This document shows positions 35,934 to 42,102 of a DNA stretch of 64,000 nt, in pieces; positions within the stretch are counted from its first letter, which is position 1; each line of letters opens with the position of its first letter. The DNA is from Streptomyces monomycini (GTDB lineage Bacteria > Actinomycetota > Actinomycetes > Streptomycetales > Streptomycetaceae). The DNA is taken from assembly GCF_022271435.1 (NCBI RefSeq), contig NZ_JAFIQY010000003.1:124001-188000 (forward strand), written 5' to 3'. The position numbers and the translations under genes were made by a program. The notes below the pieces were generated by a model, which saw only the letters and a list, made by a program, of their open reading frames with translations, was not told the origin of the DNA and made no database searches.

Positions 35934-37075
35934 TGCTGTATCTAACACCTTCCCTGGACGCCGACGACCGCCGCGCCCTCGACGAGATCGAAAGCATGCG
36001 CCGCTCCCTGCGCCACATGCTCCGGGCCACCCCGCGCTGGACCCGCCAGCTACGCCGCAACCTCACAGCCCGCGCGATCGCCGGCTCGAACACCATCGAG
36101 GGCTACGCCGCGACGGTCGACGACGTGGAAGCGCTCATGTCCGGCGAGGAGCCCCTGGAGACCGGGGAGAAGACGCGTGCCGAGCTAGAGGGCTACCAGC
36201 GCGGCATGACCTACATCCAGGCCCTCGCCGACGCCGGAAACGACTTCCGCTACGACGCCGGCCTACTCAACGGCCTGCACTTCATGCTCCAGGGGCACCA
36301 CGTCGACAAACACCCCGGCCGCTGGCGCGACGGACCTGTCTACGTCACCAGCCCCGACGACCCCCTGGTCCCCGCCTACACCGCACCGGACAAGGCGGAC
36401 GTTCCCGCTCTGATGTCGGAGTTGATCGACTGGCTCAACGAGGGCGACCTCGACGCCCCCGTCCACGTCCGCGCATCCATGGCCCATCTCAACCTCGTCA
36501 AGATCCACCCGTGGAAGGACGGCAACGGGCGCATGTCCCGCGCCCTATCCACCCTGGTGTTCTCCCGGGAGGCCCTAATGCCGCCCGAATTCTCCTCCAT
36601 CGAGGAATGGCTCGGCCGGGGACAGAACACGTACGCCTACTACCAGGTTCTGGAGGACGTGGGCGGCCCACACTGGAGCCCCGAGCGGGACACCCGACCC
36701 TGGATCCGATTCTGCCTGACCGCCCACCATCGCCAGGCTCAGCAGGCCCAGCGTCGATTCGACGTGATGTCGCGGGCCTGGACCCGCCTGGTCGAAGGCA
36801 TCGAGGCAGTCGGCCTGGACGAACGGGTCGTCTATGCCCTGCTGCCCGCGTTCTCGGACGCGAAGGTCCGCCGCACTGTCTACCAGCAGGACGCCGACCT
36901 CAGCGACCAACAAGCAATCCGCGATATCCGGGAGCTCGTGGCCCGAGGCTGGCTTGTCCCCCACGGCAAGGCACGTGCCCGCTACTACGCCCCCGGCCCT
37001 CTCATGGACCCGGTCCGGGAAGAGGTCCGCCAGTCCATGGAGCCGTACGTGGATCCGTACCGGCGGGAGCGCTGA
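35906..37075 (+). CDS. Fic domain protein (class II, AMP transferase type)
   Basis: 389 aa from ATG 35906, or 380 aa from ATG 35933 (MLYLTPSLD), which resembles the start of related proteins but has GGAG only 2 bp away. The Fic active site HPWKDGNGRMSR (H-x3-DGNGR-x2-R) is complete, and SNTIEG near residue 60 is the (S/T)xxxE(G/N) inhibitory motif placed N-terminal to the Fic core, so this is a self-inhibited class II enzyme. A winged-helix-like C-terminal region (residues ~300-375, SDQQAIRDIRELVARGWLV) follows. Fic enzymes usually transfer AMP to target hydroxyls; in phage defence they may shut down growth. From 35906, codon 4 would be TTA, which needs the bldA tRNA. Convergent with int, 19 bp apart. 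Confidence 0.88.
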   Translation: MTQLSCHGVMLYLTPSLDADDRRALDEIESMRRSLRHMLRATPRWTRQLRRNLTARAIAGSNTIEGYAATVDDVEALMSGEEPLETGEKTRAELEGYQRGMTYIQALADAGNDFRYDAGLLNGLHFMLQGHHVDKHPGRWRDGPVYVTSPDDPLVPAYTAPDKADVPALMSELIDWLNEGDLDAPVHVRASMAHLNLVKIHPWKDGNGRMSRALSTLVFSREALMPPEFSSIEEWLGRGQNTYAYYQVLEDVGGPHWSPERDTRPWIRFCLTAHHRQAQQAQRRFDVMSRAWTRLVEGIEAVGLDERVVYALLPAFSDAKVRRTVYQQDADLSDQQAIRDIRELVARGWLVPHGKARARYYAPGPLMDPVREEVRQSMEPYVDPYRRER

Positions 37076-37094
37076 CTTACCCCGCCCACGGTGC

Positions 37095-38483
37095 TCACAC
37101 CGTCAGGTAGGCGGCCGAGGTGTCCTGCATCTCATCGAGCCGCTGCCGCAGCTCCTGCTCCTGACCGCTGATGCATTGCGCGTAAGCGGCGAACAGCGTG
37201 GCCACACTGGTGCCAGCCCACTCAGCCACCTGGGCCGGTGGGATGCCGTTGTTCAGCCACGTCGTCAGGCGGGTGTGTCGCAGGTCGTAGACTCGCCGGC
37301 CTGTCGACGATGCGCATACATGCGGTGGCAAGGTCTCGATGCGTGCGTGGTTCCACGTGCGGCGGTAGACGGACCCCGCGAGGGCCCCGCCGTGCTCCCC
37401 GACGAAGAAGCGGTCGCCGGGGAGCATGCATGCTTCTTGAATGCGTGCCCGCAGAATGCGGACGAGACAGGGAGGACAAGGGACAATGCGCGTCTCGCCC
37501 TCTGCTCTCCCTTTCAGATGCCGCTGATCATGGCAGGTTCCGCTGTCGGTCCACGTACGCCCGATCTCAGGCTCGGCAGCGTGCACCACGATCTCGGCCC
37601 ACTGATTCGGGTTCCCCGAACCGGACACGACAAGGTCTGCGGCGCGCAGTGCGACAGCCTCTTCCGGCCGCACCCCCGTGTAATACAGCGTGGCGTAGAA
37701 CGCATGGAGTCTTCGCCCGCCTCGGGGACGATCACGTATCCAGTCGAGCAGCGCTGCCGCCTGCTGAGGATTGAGCAGACGGCGTCGATCAATCGCGTCG
37801 GCGGTTCGCAGTGCGCGACTCCGTCCCTTGGGCAGCGGATTGAATGCCAGAACCCCGCGATCGATCGCGTACCTCATCACCAGGTTCAGGACCCGCCGAT
37901 AGCGTTTCACGGACGAGGCTGCCGCCCTTCTGCCGTCCAGCAACGTTCCCAGTACCAGCAGTACGTCCTGCACCACGAGCGGATCAGTCCAAGCGTCCAT
38001 GGTCGGAGTGTGCCGTCGCACCCAACCAAGCACCGCGGCGGCATCCTCCGGCGCACCGTCACGACGGCCGGCGTTGAAAGCCCACTCGGTCAGCGCCGTA
38101 CGGACCCGGCGAGAGGGAACGCCGGGTGGATCCCGGTCCATCAGCGCGGTGGTGACGATCATCAGTGTGCGAGCGGTGTTCTTCCGGTGATTCGCCGAAA
38201 CTCGCGGCCACTGGGCGTCCACGAACTGGACAGCGAAGTCGTACCACGCGACTGAGGAAGCTCTCGGCGCAAACCGCTCCGGCAAGCCCGTCGAGACATT
38301 GAACGGCTCACCGACGTGCGTCGCGGTCACCAGCTCCGCGCGGAAACCATCGGCCAACGCAAACGTCTGGAATGACTTGCGATGGCGTTTCCCCGCGACG
38401 GCCCAGCGCACCCCGTACGACTCGCGATGGTGTCCGGAGCCTCTCTCGATCTGCCACACCCTGACTTCGAAGGTGGTGTCCAT
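37095..38483 (-). CDS. int: Tyrosine recombinase/integrase of the island
   Basis: 462 aa from ATG 38483, with GAGG at good spacing; a GTG at 38492 is the alternative. The N-terminal ~75 residues form an arm-binding-like domain, a SAM-like core-binding domain follows, and the catalytic part has TGVRPEEA (first Arg), YDLRHTRLTTWL (box II, with Tyr where many have His), AEWAGTS and the nucleophile Tyr in LFAAYAQCI. The order R...RH...W...Y is complete. It lies 339 bp from attR and reads inward. No excisionase-like gene is next to it. It should catalyse integration into the 3' half of tRNA-Arg(TCT). Confidence 0.93.
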   Translation of the reverse strand: MDTTFEVRVWQIERGSGHHRESYGVRWAVAGKRHRKSFQTFALADGFRAELVTATHVGEPFNVSTGLPERFAPRASSVAWYDFAVQFVDAQWPRVSANHRKNTARTLMIVTTALMDRDPPGVPSRRVRTALTEWAFNAGRRDGAPEDAAAVLGWVRRHTPTMDAWTDPLVVQDVLLVLGTLLDGRRAAASSVKRYRRVLNLVMRYAIDRGVLAFNPLPKGRSRALRTADAIDRRRLLNPQQAAALLDWIRDRPRGGRRLHAFYATLYYTGVRPEEAVALRAADLVVSGSGNPNQWAEIVVHAAEPEIGRTWTDSGTCHDQRHLKGRAEGETRIVPCPPCLVRILRARIQEACMLPGDRFFVGEHGGALAGSVYRRTWNHARIETLPPHVCASSTGRRVYDLRHTRLTTWLNNGIPPAQVAEWAGTSVATLFAAYAQCISGQEQELRQRLDEMQDTSAAYLTV

Positions 38484-38821
38484 CGTCCGCACCTCGATCC
38501 AGCCCTACCTTCGGTGCCGACCTCGCGGAGACCAAGGCAGAAGACCAAGGCATCGGGGCTTCCGCGGGCTCTACCTCCATGATCCCACCGATAGCAGACG
38601 TCCGAAGAAGCCCTTCCTCACTGGCACCTCACGCAATCCCTAAGCGGTCGCCGTCCTCGCGCCCCGCCTATGCAGACGAACACGCAAGACCCCTCGCACC
38701 TCGCCACGCTCAGACGGCTGGACCGAGCGAGAGCGTCCCACATACGTCCCCCGAAACGCCTGACACACCATCACGACATCGCAAAACCGCAGGTCAGGCG
38801 GATAAAGGTATGATTACGCTG
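38484..38821. other. Right end of the island between int and attR, no gene
   Basis: 338 bp. It carries the int promoter region and the second copy of the 19-bp arm-type sequence (38734-38752). The last 40 bp before attR (GGATAAAGGTATGATTACG) are AT-rich. No excisionase-sized frame with a ribosome site was found. Confidence 0.5.
38734..38752 (+). repeat. Candidate integrase arm-binding site, right copy
   Basis: Exact copy, same orientation, of the 19-bp sequence at 1581-1599; 69 bp inside attR. Confidence 0.5.
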
Positions 38822-38869
38822 GGTGCCTTCTAAGCACTTGGCCGCAGGTTCGAGTCCTGCCGGGGGCGC
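38822..38869 (+). repeat. attR (copy of the tRNA-Arg 3' half)
   Basis: 48 bp identical to 1419-1466. It lacks the 5' acceptor strand and D arm, so it is not a tRNA gene. Chromosomal sequence resumes after it. Confidence 0.95.
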
Positions 38870-38907
38870 CACATCGCTCGCCGTCGAGGCCGCCCGGGCG
38901 TGGCGAG

Positions 38908-39067
38908 TGCCGTACGTGCGTGACAGTCGCCGTACGGGGCGATGACTGCCGTACGAGCGTGACCAGCCGCCGTCGAGCGCGACCGGCCGCCGTACGGGCG
39001 CGATGACTGCCTGTACGGGCGCGACAGGCCGTCGGCGCGGCGCGCAGGCGGTCGCCGTACGGGCGCG
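38908..39067. repeat. Degenerate ~20-bp tandem repeat
   Basis: About eight copies of a unit near GCCGTACGGGCGCGATGACT, with variations, between attR and the DUF1707 gene end. Each copy centres on GTAC. No gene is seen between 38870 and 39070. Confidence 0.65.
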
Positions 39068-39070
39068 CGG

Positions 39071-39673
39071 CTACTTCTCCCGTTCACGCTTCAGCTGACG
39101 GCGCTCGCGGGCGTTGGGATGACGGACGATCACGCCGGCCATGCCCACGGACCCGGTGAGCCGGATGAGCGGCGTGTCCGGGAGCCGCTCGGGGGTGGTC
39201 TTGTCCCGGAGGGCGCCGAGGCCCGTCGCGACGCCGTCGCAGTTCGCGGCCCACCCCTCGGGGATGACGACCGTGACGCCCGCCATCTCTCCGTACACCT
39301 CCACCTCGACCTCGGGGAGTCGGCACCCGGTACGGGTGAAGTCGAGCCGGACGCCGCCCATACCGCCGTGCGCGGTGATGTGTGCGGGTACTTCCCAGCG
39401 TCCCGTACGGGACGCGCCGTGGATGCCGCCCTTGAGGACCAGCGCCTCGCCCGGGTCCGCCGCGGGGCCGGCCTGCGGCAGGTCGGCGGTGAGCGGCGCG
39501 AGGTCGGCGAACGTCTTGGCGGTCAGTGCCCGTTCCAGCCGGTCCTCCAGTTCCGCGAGGTCGATCCGGCCCTCGGCCGCCGCCTCCCTCAGCTGTTCCA
39601 CCACGGCCTCCCGGTCGGCGTGGGAGGCGCGCAGTTCGCCCCAGGAGGCGGGTTCCGGAGTCTTGGCGGTCAT
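39071..39673 (-). CDS. DUF1707 and LiaF-like domain protein
   Basis: 200 aa. Residues ~12-65 (LRASHADREAVVEQLREAAAEGRIDLAELEDRLERALTAKT) are the DUF1707 pattern, a short helical domain common in actinobacteria. Residues 80-185 contain GGIHGASRTGRWEVPAHITAHGGMGGVRLDF and VYGEMAGVTVVIPEGW, matching the beta-rich cell-wall-active-antibiotic response (LiaF/DUF2154) domain. No transmembrane segment. Such proteins are tied to envelope stress sensing, but the specific role is unknown. Confidence 0.85.
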   Translation of the reverse strand: MTAKTPEPASWGELRASHADREAVVEQLREAAAEGRIDLAELEDRLERALTAKTFADLAPLTADLPQAGPAADPGEALVLKGGIHGASRTGRWEVPAHITAHGGMGGVRLDFTRTGCRLPEVEVEVYGEMAGVTVVIPEGWAANCDGVATGLGALRDKTTPERLPDTPLIRLTGSVGMAGVIVRHPNARERRQLKREREK

Positions 39674-39941
39674 GAGCCGATGATACGAACATCACGGACA
39701 ACAGCGGGTCCTGCCCGGGGAGTAGGGGATATGGACCAGCTACCGGATCCGCCCCGCAGGGTGCTGTCCCCCTGGGCCGCGGTGAGGTTTGCCCCACCCT
39801 GATACGGGTTCTGTCCCGACTGCTTTCGCAGGCTCCTCGCACCAGCATGGAAGGCGATCGCCCCATCACCTTCATGACGGACCCTCGGCAGGCCCGTGGC
39901 ACGCCCATGCGCCGACCGTGTGCGAGAAGAGGAAAGCTGCC

Positions 39942-40130
39942 ATGCGGAAAGCCTCCATACGGGATGCCTGCATACGGAAGGCCGCGGTACGGGATGTCCG
40001 CATACGGAAGGCCGCGGTGCGGGGAGCCTGCCTACGGGAAGCCGCAGTACGGGATGCCTGCATACGGGATGCCTGCGTACGGGAAGTTGCCGTGCCGCGC
40101 GCCGCGGACGGCGTGGGTTCCGGAGCATGA
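39942..40130 (+). CDS. Possible 62-aa pentapeptide-repeat mini-protein
   Basis: ATG 39942 lies behind GAGGAAAG at good spacing, the best ribosome site of the region. It encodes Met followed by ten 5-residue repeats of pattern R-[KDEG]-[AV]-[ACSR]-[VIL] (RKASI, RDACI, RKAAV ...), then a 12-residue tail. The stop overlaps the acyltransferase ATG (ATGA), suggesting coupling. Caution: the same 15-bp array is open in two other frames; one reads PAYGMPAYGRP, a composition typical of low-complexity tails of Streptomyces membrane proteins. The frame here is chosen on the ribosome site and overlap only. Confidence 0.4.
   Translation: MRKASIRDACIRKAAVRDVRIRKAAVRGACLREAAVRDACIRDACVREVAVPRAADGVGSGA
39944..40093 (+). 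repeat. 15-bp tandem repeat, ten units
   Basis: Exactly ten 15-bp units (for example ACGGGATGCCTGCAT and ACGGAAGGCCGCGGT), with no indels, so every unit keeps phase in all three frames. The absence of indels favours selection on a reading frame. The 268 bp between the DUF1707 start and this array hold no other gene. Confidence 0.8.
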
Positions 40131-41365
40131 GCCTGGACGAGCGGTCCCGCTCGCACACACCGCTGCCAGGCGCGGCCGGCCGCGTCCCGGTCGTCCAGCG
40201 CGACCGGGCCGTCGACGGGCTGCGGGCGCTGGCCCTGCTGGCCGTGCCGACCGGCCACTGGCTCGTCGGCGGCTTGGTCCTCGGCCCCGACAGCTCGCTG
40301 CACAACGCCAGTCCACTCTCCACGTTCGCGCCGCTCGCGCCGATCACCTGGGTGCTCCAGATGCTCGGCATCTTCTTCCTCGTCGGCGGCTACGCCTCCG
40401 TGCAGTCCTACCGGCGCGCCACCGCGCGGGGCACGACACCGGGCGACTGGCTGGTGGGCCGGCTGGCCCGGTTGCTACGGCCCGCCGTCGGCGTCACCGC
40501 CGTGTGGGCCGTGCTCGCTGCCGTCCTGTACGCGGCCGGAGTTCCTCTCACGACGCTGCACACGGCCGCGACGCTGGTCGTCCAGCCCCTGTGGTTCGTG
40601 GGCGTGTACGCGGCGGTGACGGCGCTGACGCCGTACTGCATGGCAACCTCGCGGAGGCTCGGGGGCTGGGCGGCGGCCCCCTTGGCGGCGGTCGTCGCTG
40701 TCGTGGACTTCCTGCGCTACGGCCCGTACGCCGACTCGATCCCGTACTGGGCCACGCTGATCAGCCTGATCCCCGGCTGGCTCTTCGGCTACCAACTGGG
40801 CGTCTCCTGGGGCGAGAAACGGCTCGGCAGGCGCGGCGCCCAGCTGCTGCTCGTCGGCGGCGCCGTCCTCTTCGCGGTACTGCTTCTCGTCTTCCACTAC
40901 CCGGCGAGCATGGTCGGCGTCCCCGGCCAGGACCGTACGAACTCGCACCCGCCGTCCCTGCTGGTGATCGCCCTAGCCGCGGCACAGTCGGGCGCGGCGA
41001 TCCTGCTCCGCGACCGGATCACGGCCCTGCTGCGGCGGCCCGCGCTGTGGGCTCCGGTGACGGCCGTCAACCGGTCCGCGATGACGATCCTGTGCTGGCA
41101 CCAGACGGCCATGCTGGCCGTCGCCGTACCGGCCTCGTTCGTCGGTACGACGGTGGAGGGCCTGACCACCGCGCCGGACTTCGCCGCCTGGATGGCGACC
41201 CGGCTGCCGTGGCTGCCGCTCTTCGCCGTCGTACTCGTCCTCGTCGCCCGGCCGGCACGGCGGCTGGAGATGCCCTGGGCGGGGATCCCCCGGGGGCCGC
41301 GGGTGTGTGCCGGGGTGCTGGCGGTGGGATTCGCGGCGTTCGCGCTGCGGTTGACGGGGGTGTGA
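40127..41365 (+). CDS. Acyltransferase-3 family membrane protein
   Basis: 412 aa from ATG 40127 (ATGA overlap with the small repeat frame). After ~30 polar residues, RAVDGLRALALLAVPTGHWL is the entry of the OafA/WecH-type acyltransferase 3 fold, and about ten hydrophobic helices follow, ending in Arg/Lys-rich residues. The NRSAMTILCWHQT segment is conserved in actinobacterial members. The family moves acyl groups onto sugars, lipids or peptides at the membrane. The substrate is unknown. A longer frame from 39896 would fuse the 15-bp array to it. A strong terminator follows at 41512-41545. Confidence 0.82.
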   Translation: MSLDERSRSHTPLPGAAGRVPVVQRDRAVDGLRALALLAVPTGHWLVGGLVLGPDSSLHNASPLSTFAPLAPITWVLQMLGIFFLVGGYASVQSYRRATARGTTPGDWLVGRLARLLRPAVGVTAVWAVLAAVLYAAGVPLTTLHTAATLVVQPLWFVGVYAAVTALTPYCMATSRRLGGWAAAPLAAVVAVVDFLRYGPYADSIPYWATLISLIPGWLFGYQLGVSWGEKRLGRRGAQLLLVGGAVLFAVLLLVFHYPASMVGVPGQDRTNSHPPSLLVIALAAAQSGAAILLRDRITALLRRPALWAPVTAVNRSAMTILCWHQTAMLAVAVPASFVGTTVEGLTTAPDFAAWMATRLPWLPLFAVVLVLVARPARRLEMPWAGIPRGPRVCAGVLAVGFAAFALRLTGV

Positions 41366-41390
41366 CGGTAACGACGGCGGCGCGCTGGGG

Positions 41391-41466
41391 ACGATGGCGA
41401 AGCCACGGAGATGACGGCGGCGAAGCCACGGTGACGACGGCGGCGAAGCCACGGAGATGACGACGG
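41391..41466 (+). repeat. ~24-bp tandem repeat, three copies
   Basis: Units near GGCGAAGCCACGGAGATGAC, just after the acyltransferase stop. Open frames across it are by-products of the repeat. Confidence 0.7.
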
Positions 41467-41511
41467 TGCGACGGTGAGGCGGGGAGCATCCCGAGTGCCG
41501 TCGGCAAACGA

Positions 41512-41545
41512 AAAGCACCCGTTCCGGGACCGGAACGGGTGCTTT
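41512..41545. terminator. Strong bidirectional terminator
   Basis: Perfect 16-bp stem, AAAGCACCCGTTCCGG with CCGGAACGGGTGCTTT, with a 2-base spacer. It lies between the convergent acyltransferase and mbtH genes; the A and T runs at both ends let it work on both strands. Confidence 0.9.
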
Positions 41546-41574
41546 CGCATGGGGCGGGGCGGGAGGCGAAAGGT

Positions 41575-41784
41575 TCAGTCGGCCATCGCCTCCGCCAGGC
41601 TGCGCGGCCGCATGTCGGTCCAGTGCTCCTCGACGTAGTCCAGGCACGCCTGCCGGCCCTCCGGGCCGAACACGCTCTGCCAGCCGGCCGGGATCTCCGC
41701 GAACGAGGGCCACAGCGAGTGCTGGTTCTCGTCGTTCGTCAGGACGTGGTACTGCGCCTCCGGGTCTTCGAAGGGGTTCGTCAT
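41575..41784 (-). CDS. MbtH family protein, orphan
   Basis: 69 aa, GAGAGG upstream of the ATG. All hallmark residues are present: [50 protein letters not shown]. MbtH proteins bind and activate adenylation domains of nonribosomal peptide synthetases. No NRPS gene is in the window, so it may serve one elsewhere or be the relic of a lost cluster. Confidence 0.95.
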   Translation of the reverse strand: MTNPFEDPEAQYHVLTNDENQHSLWPSFAEIPAGWQSVFGPEGRQACLDYVEEHWTDMRPRSLAEAMAD

Positions 41785-41943
41785 GCGAGTGGCCTCTCGG
41801 TGAGGGAGTTACCAGTGGAGAATTGGATTATGCGTGAGGTTGCGTCGACGCCGTAGTACGGGGCCAGGAATGGCCGGATTTGTGGCGGTTCCGCGCGGTT
41901 CGGGGAGCATGGCACGGTGGGGCGGGGTGCGCCCCGGGCGGAA

Positions 41944-41979
41944 GGTCGGTCGGCCGGTCGGCCGGTCGGCCGGTCGGCC
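41944..41979. repeat. 8-bp tandem repeat GGTCGGCC
   Basis: Four head-to-tail copies in the 318-bp gap between mbtH and the ABC permease. The gap also contains a terminator (41997-42041) and a 14-bp palindrome (42051-42064), and no gene. Confidence 0.8.
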
Positions 41980-41996
41980 ACTGACCGTCGCGGAAA

Positions 41997-42041
41997 AGCG
42001 CGAGGGCTGCGGTGCCAGTACGGCCCCGCAGCCCTCGCGCT
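41997..42041 (-). terminator. Terminator of the ABC transporter operon
   Basis: 16-bp stem, AGCGCGAGGGCTGCGG with CCGCAGCCCTCGCGCT, followed on the minus strand by TTTTCC. It lies 62 bp beyond the permease stop. Confidence 0.85.
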
Positions 42042-42050
42042 CGTTTCCCG

Positions 42051-42064
42051 GATAATCGATTATC
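42051..42064. other. 14-bp AT-rich palindrome GATAATCGATTATC
   Basis: Perfectly symmetric, between the ABC permease stop and its terminator. GATAATCGATTAT occurs again inside cvnA (48959-48971). AT-rich 13-14-mers repeated in so GC-rich a window are unlikely by chance, but function is unknown. Confidence 0.45.
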
Positions 42065-42102
42065 AGCCCCCGGCCGAACCTCGCGGCTGTTCCTCGCGCC
42101 CC

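Larger units (their letters stand above)
1419..38869. mobile_element. Defence-laden genomic island integrated in tRNA-Arg(TCT)
   Basis: About 37.45 kb bounded by a perfect 48-bp direct repeat of the tRNA-Arg 3' end, with a tyrosine recombinase reading inward from the right end. This is the standard layout of actinobacterial integrative elements. No RepSA-type replication gene, FtsK/Tra-like translocase, relaxase or clear excisionase is present, so it looks like an integrase-only island or one mobilised in trans. The cargo is a pPIWI-RE operon, a methylase-specificity fusion, a frameshifted helicase, a RAMA plus ABC-3C operon, a DISARM/Druantia-like operon, two Ser/Thr kinases, Fic, and small gene remnants. 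Sequence outside the repeats is ordinary chromosome. Confidence 0.92.

Noticed and set aside
38822..38869. Second tRNA-Arg gene
   Set aside because: Only the 3' 48 bp are present; no 5' acceptor strand, D arm or anticodon 5' stem partner upstream. It is attR.
39847..41460. 537-codon plus-strand frame across the repeat array and acyltransferase
   Set aside because: After the repeats it is Arg/Pro/Gly-rich with no family features, while the overlapping frame encodes a clear membrane protein. Its PAYGMPAYG part is noted as an alternative reading of the array only.
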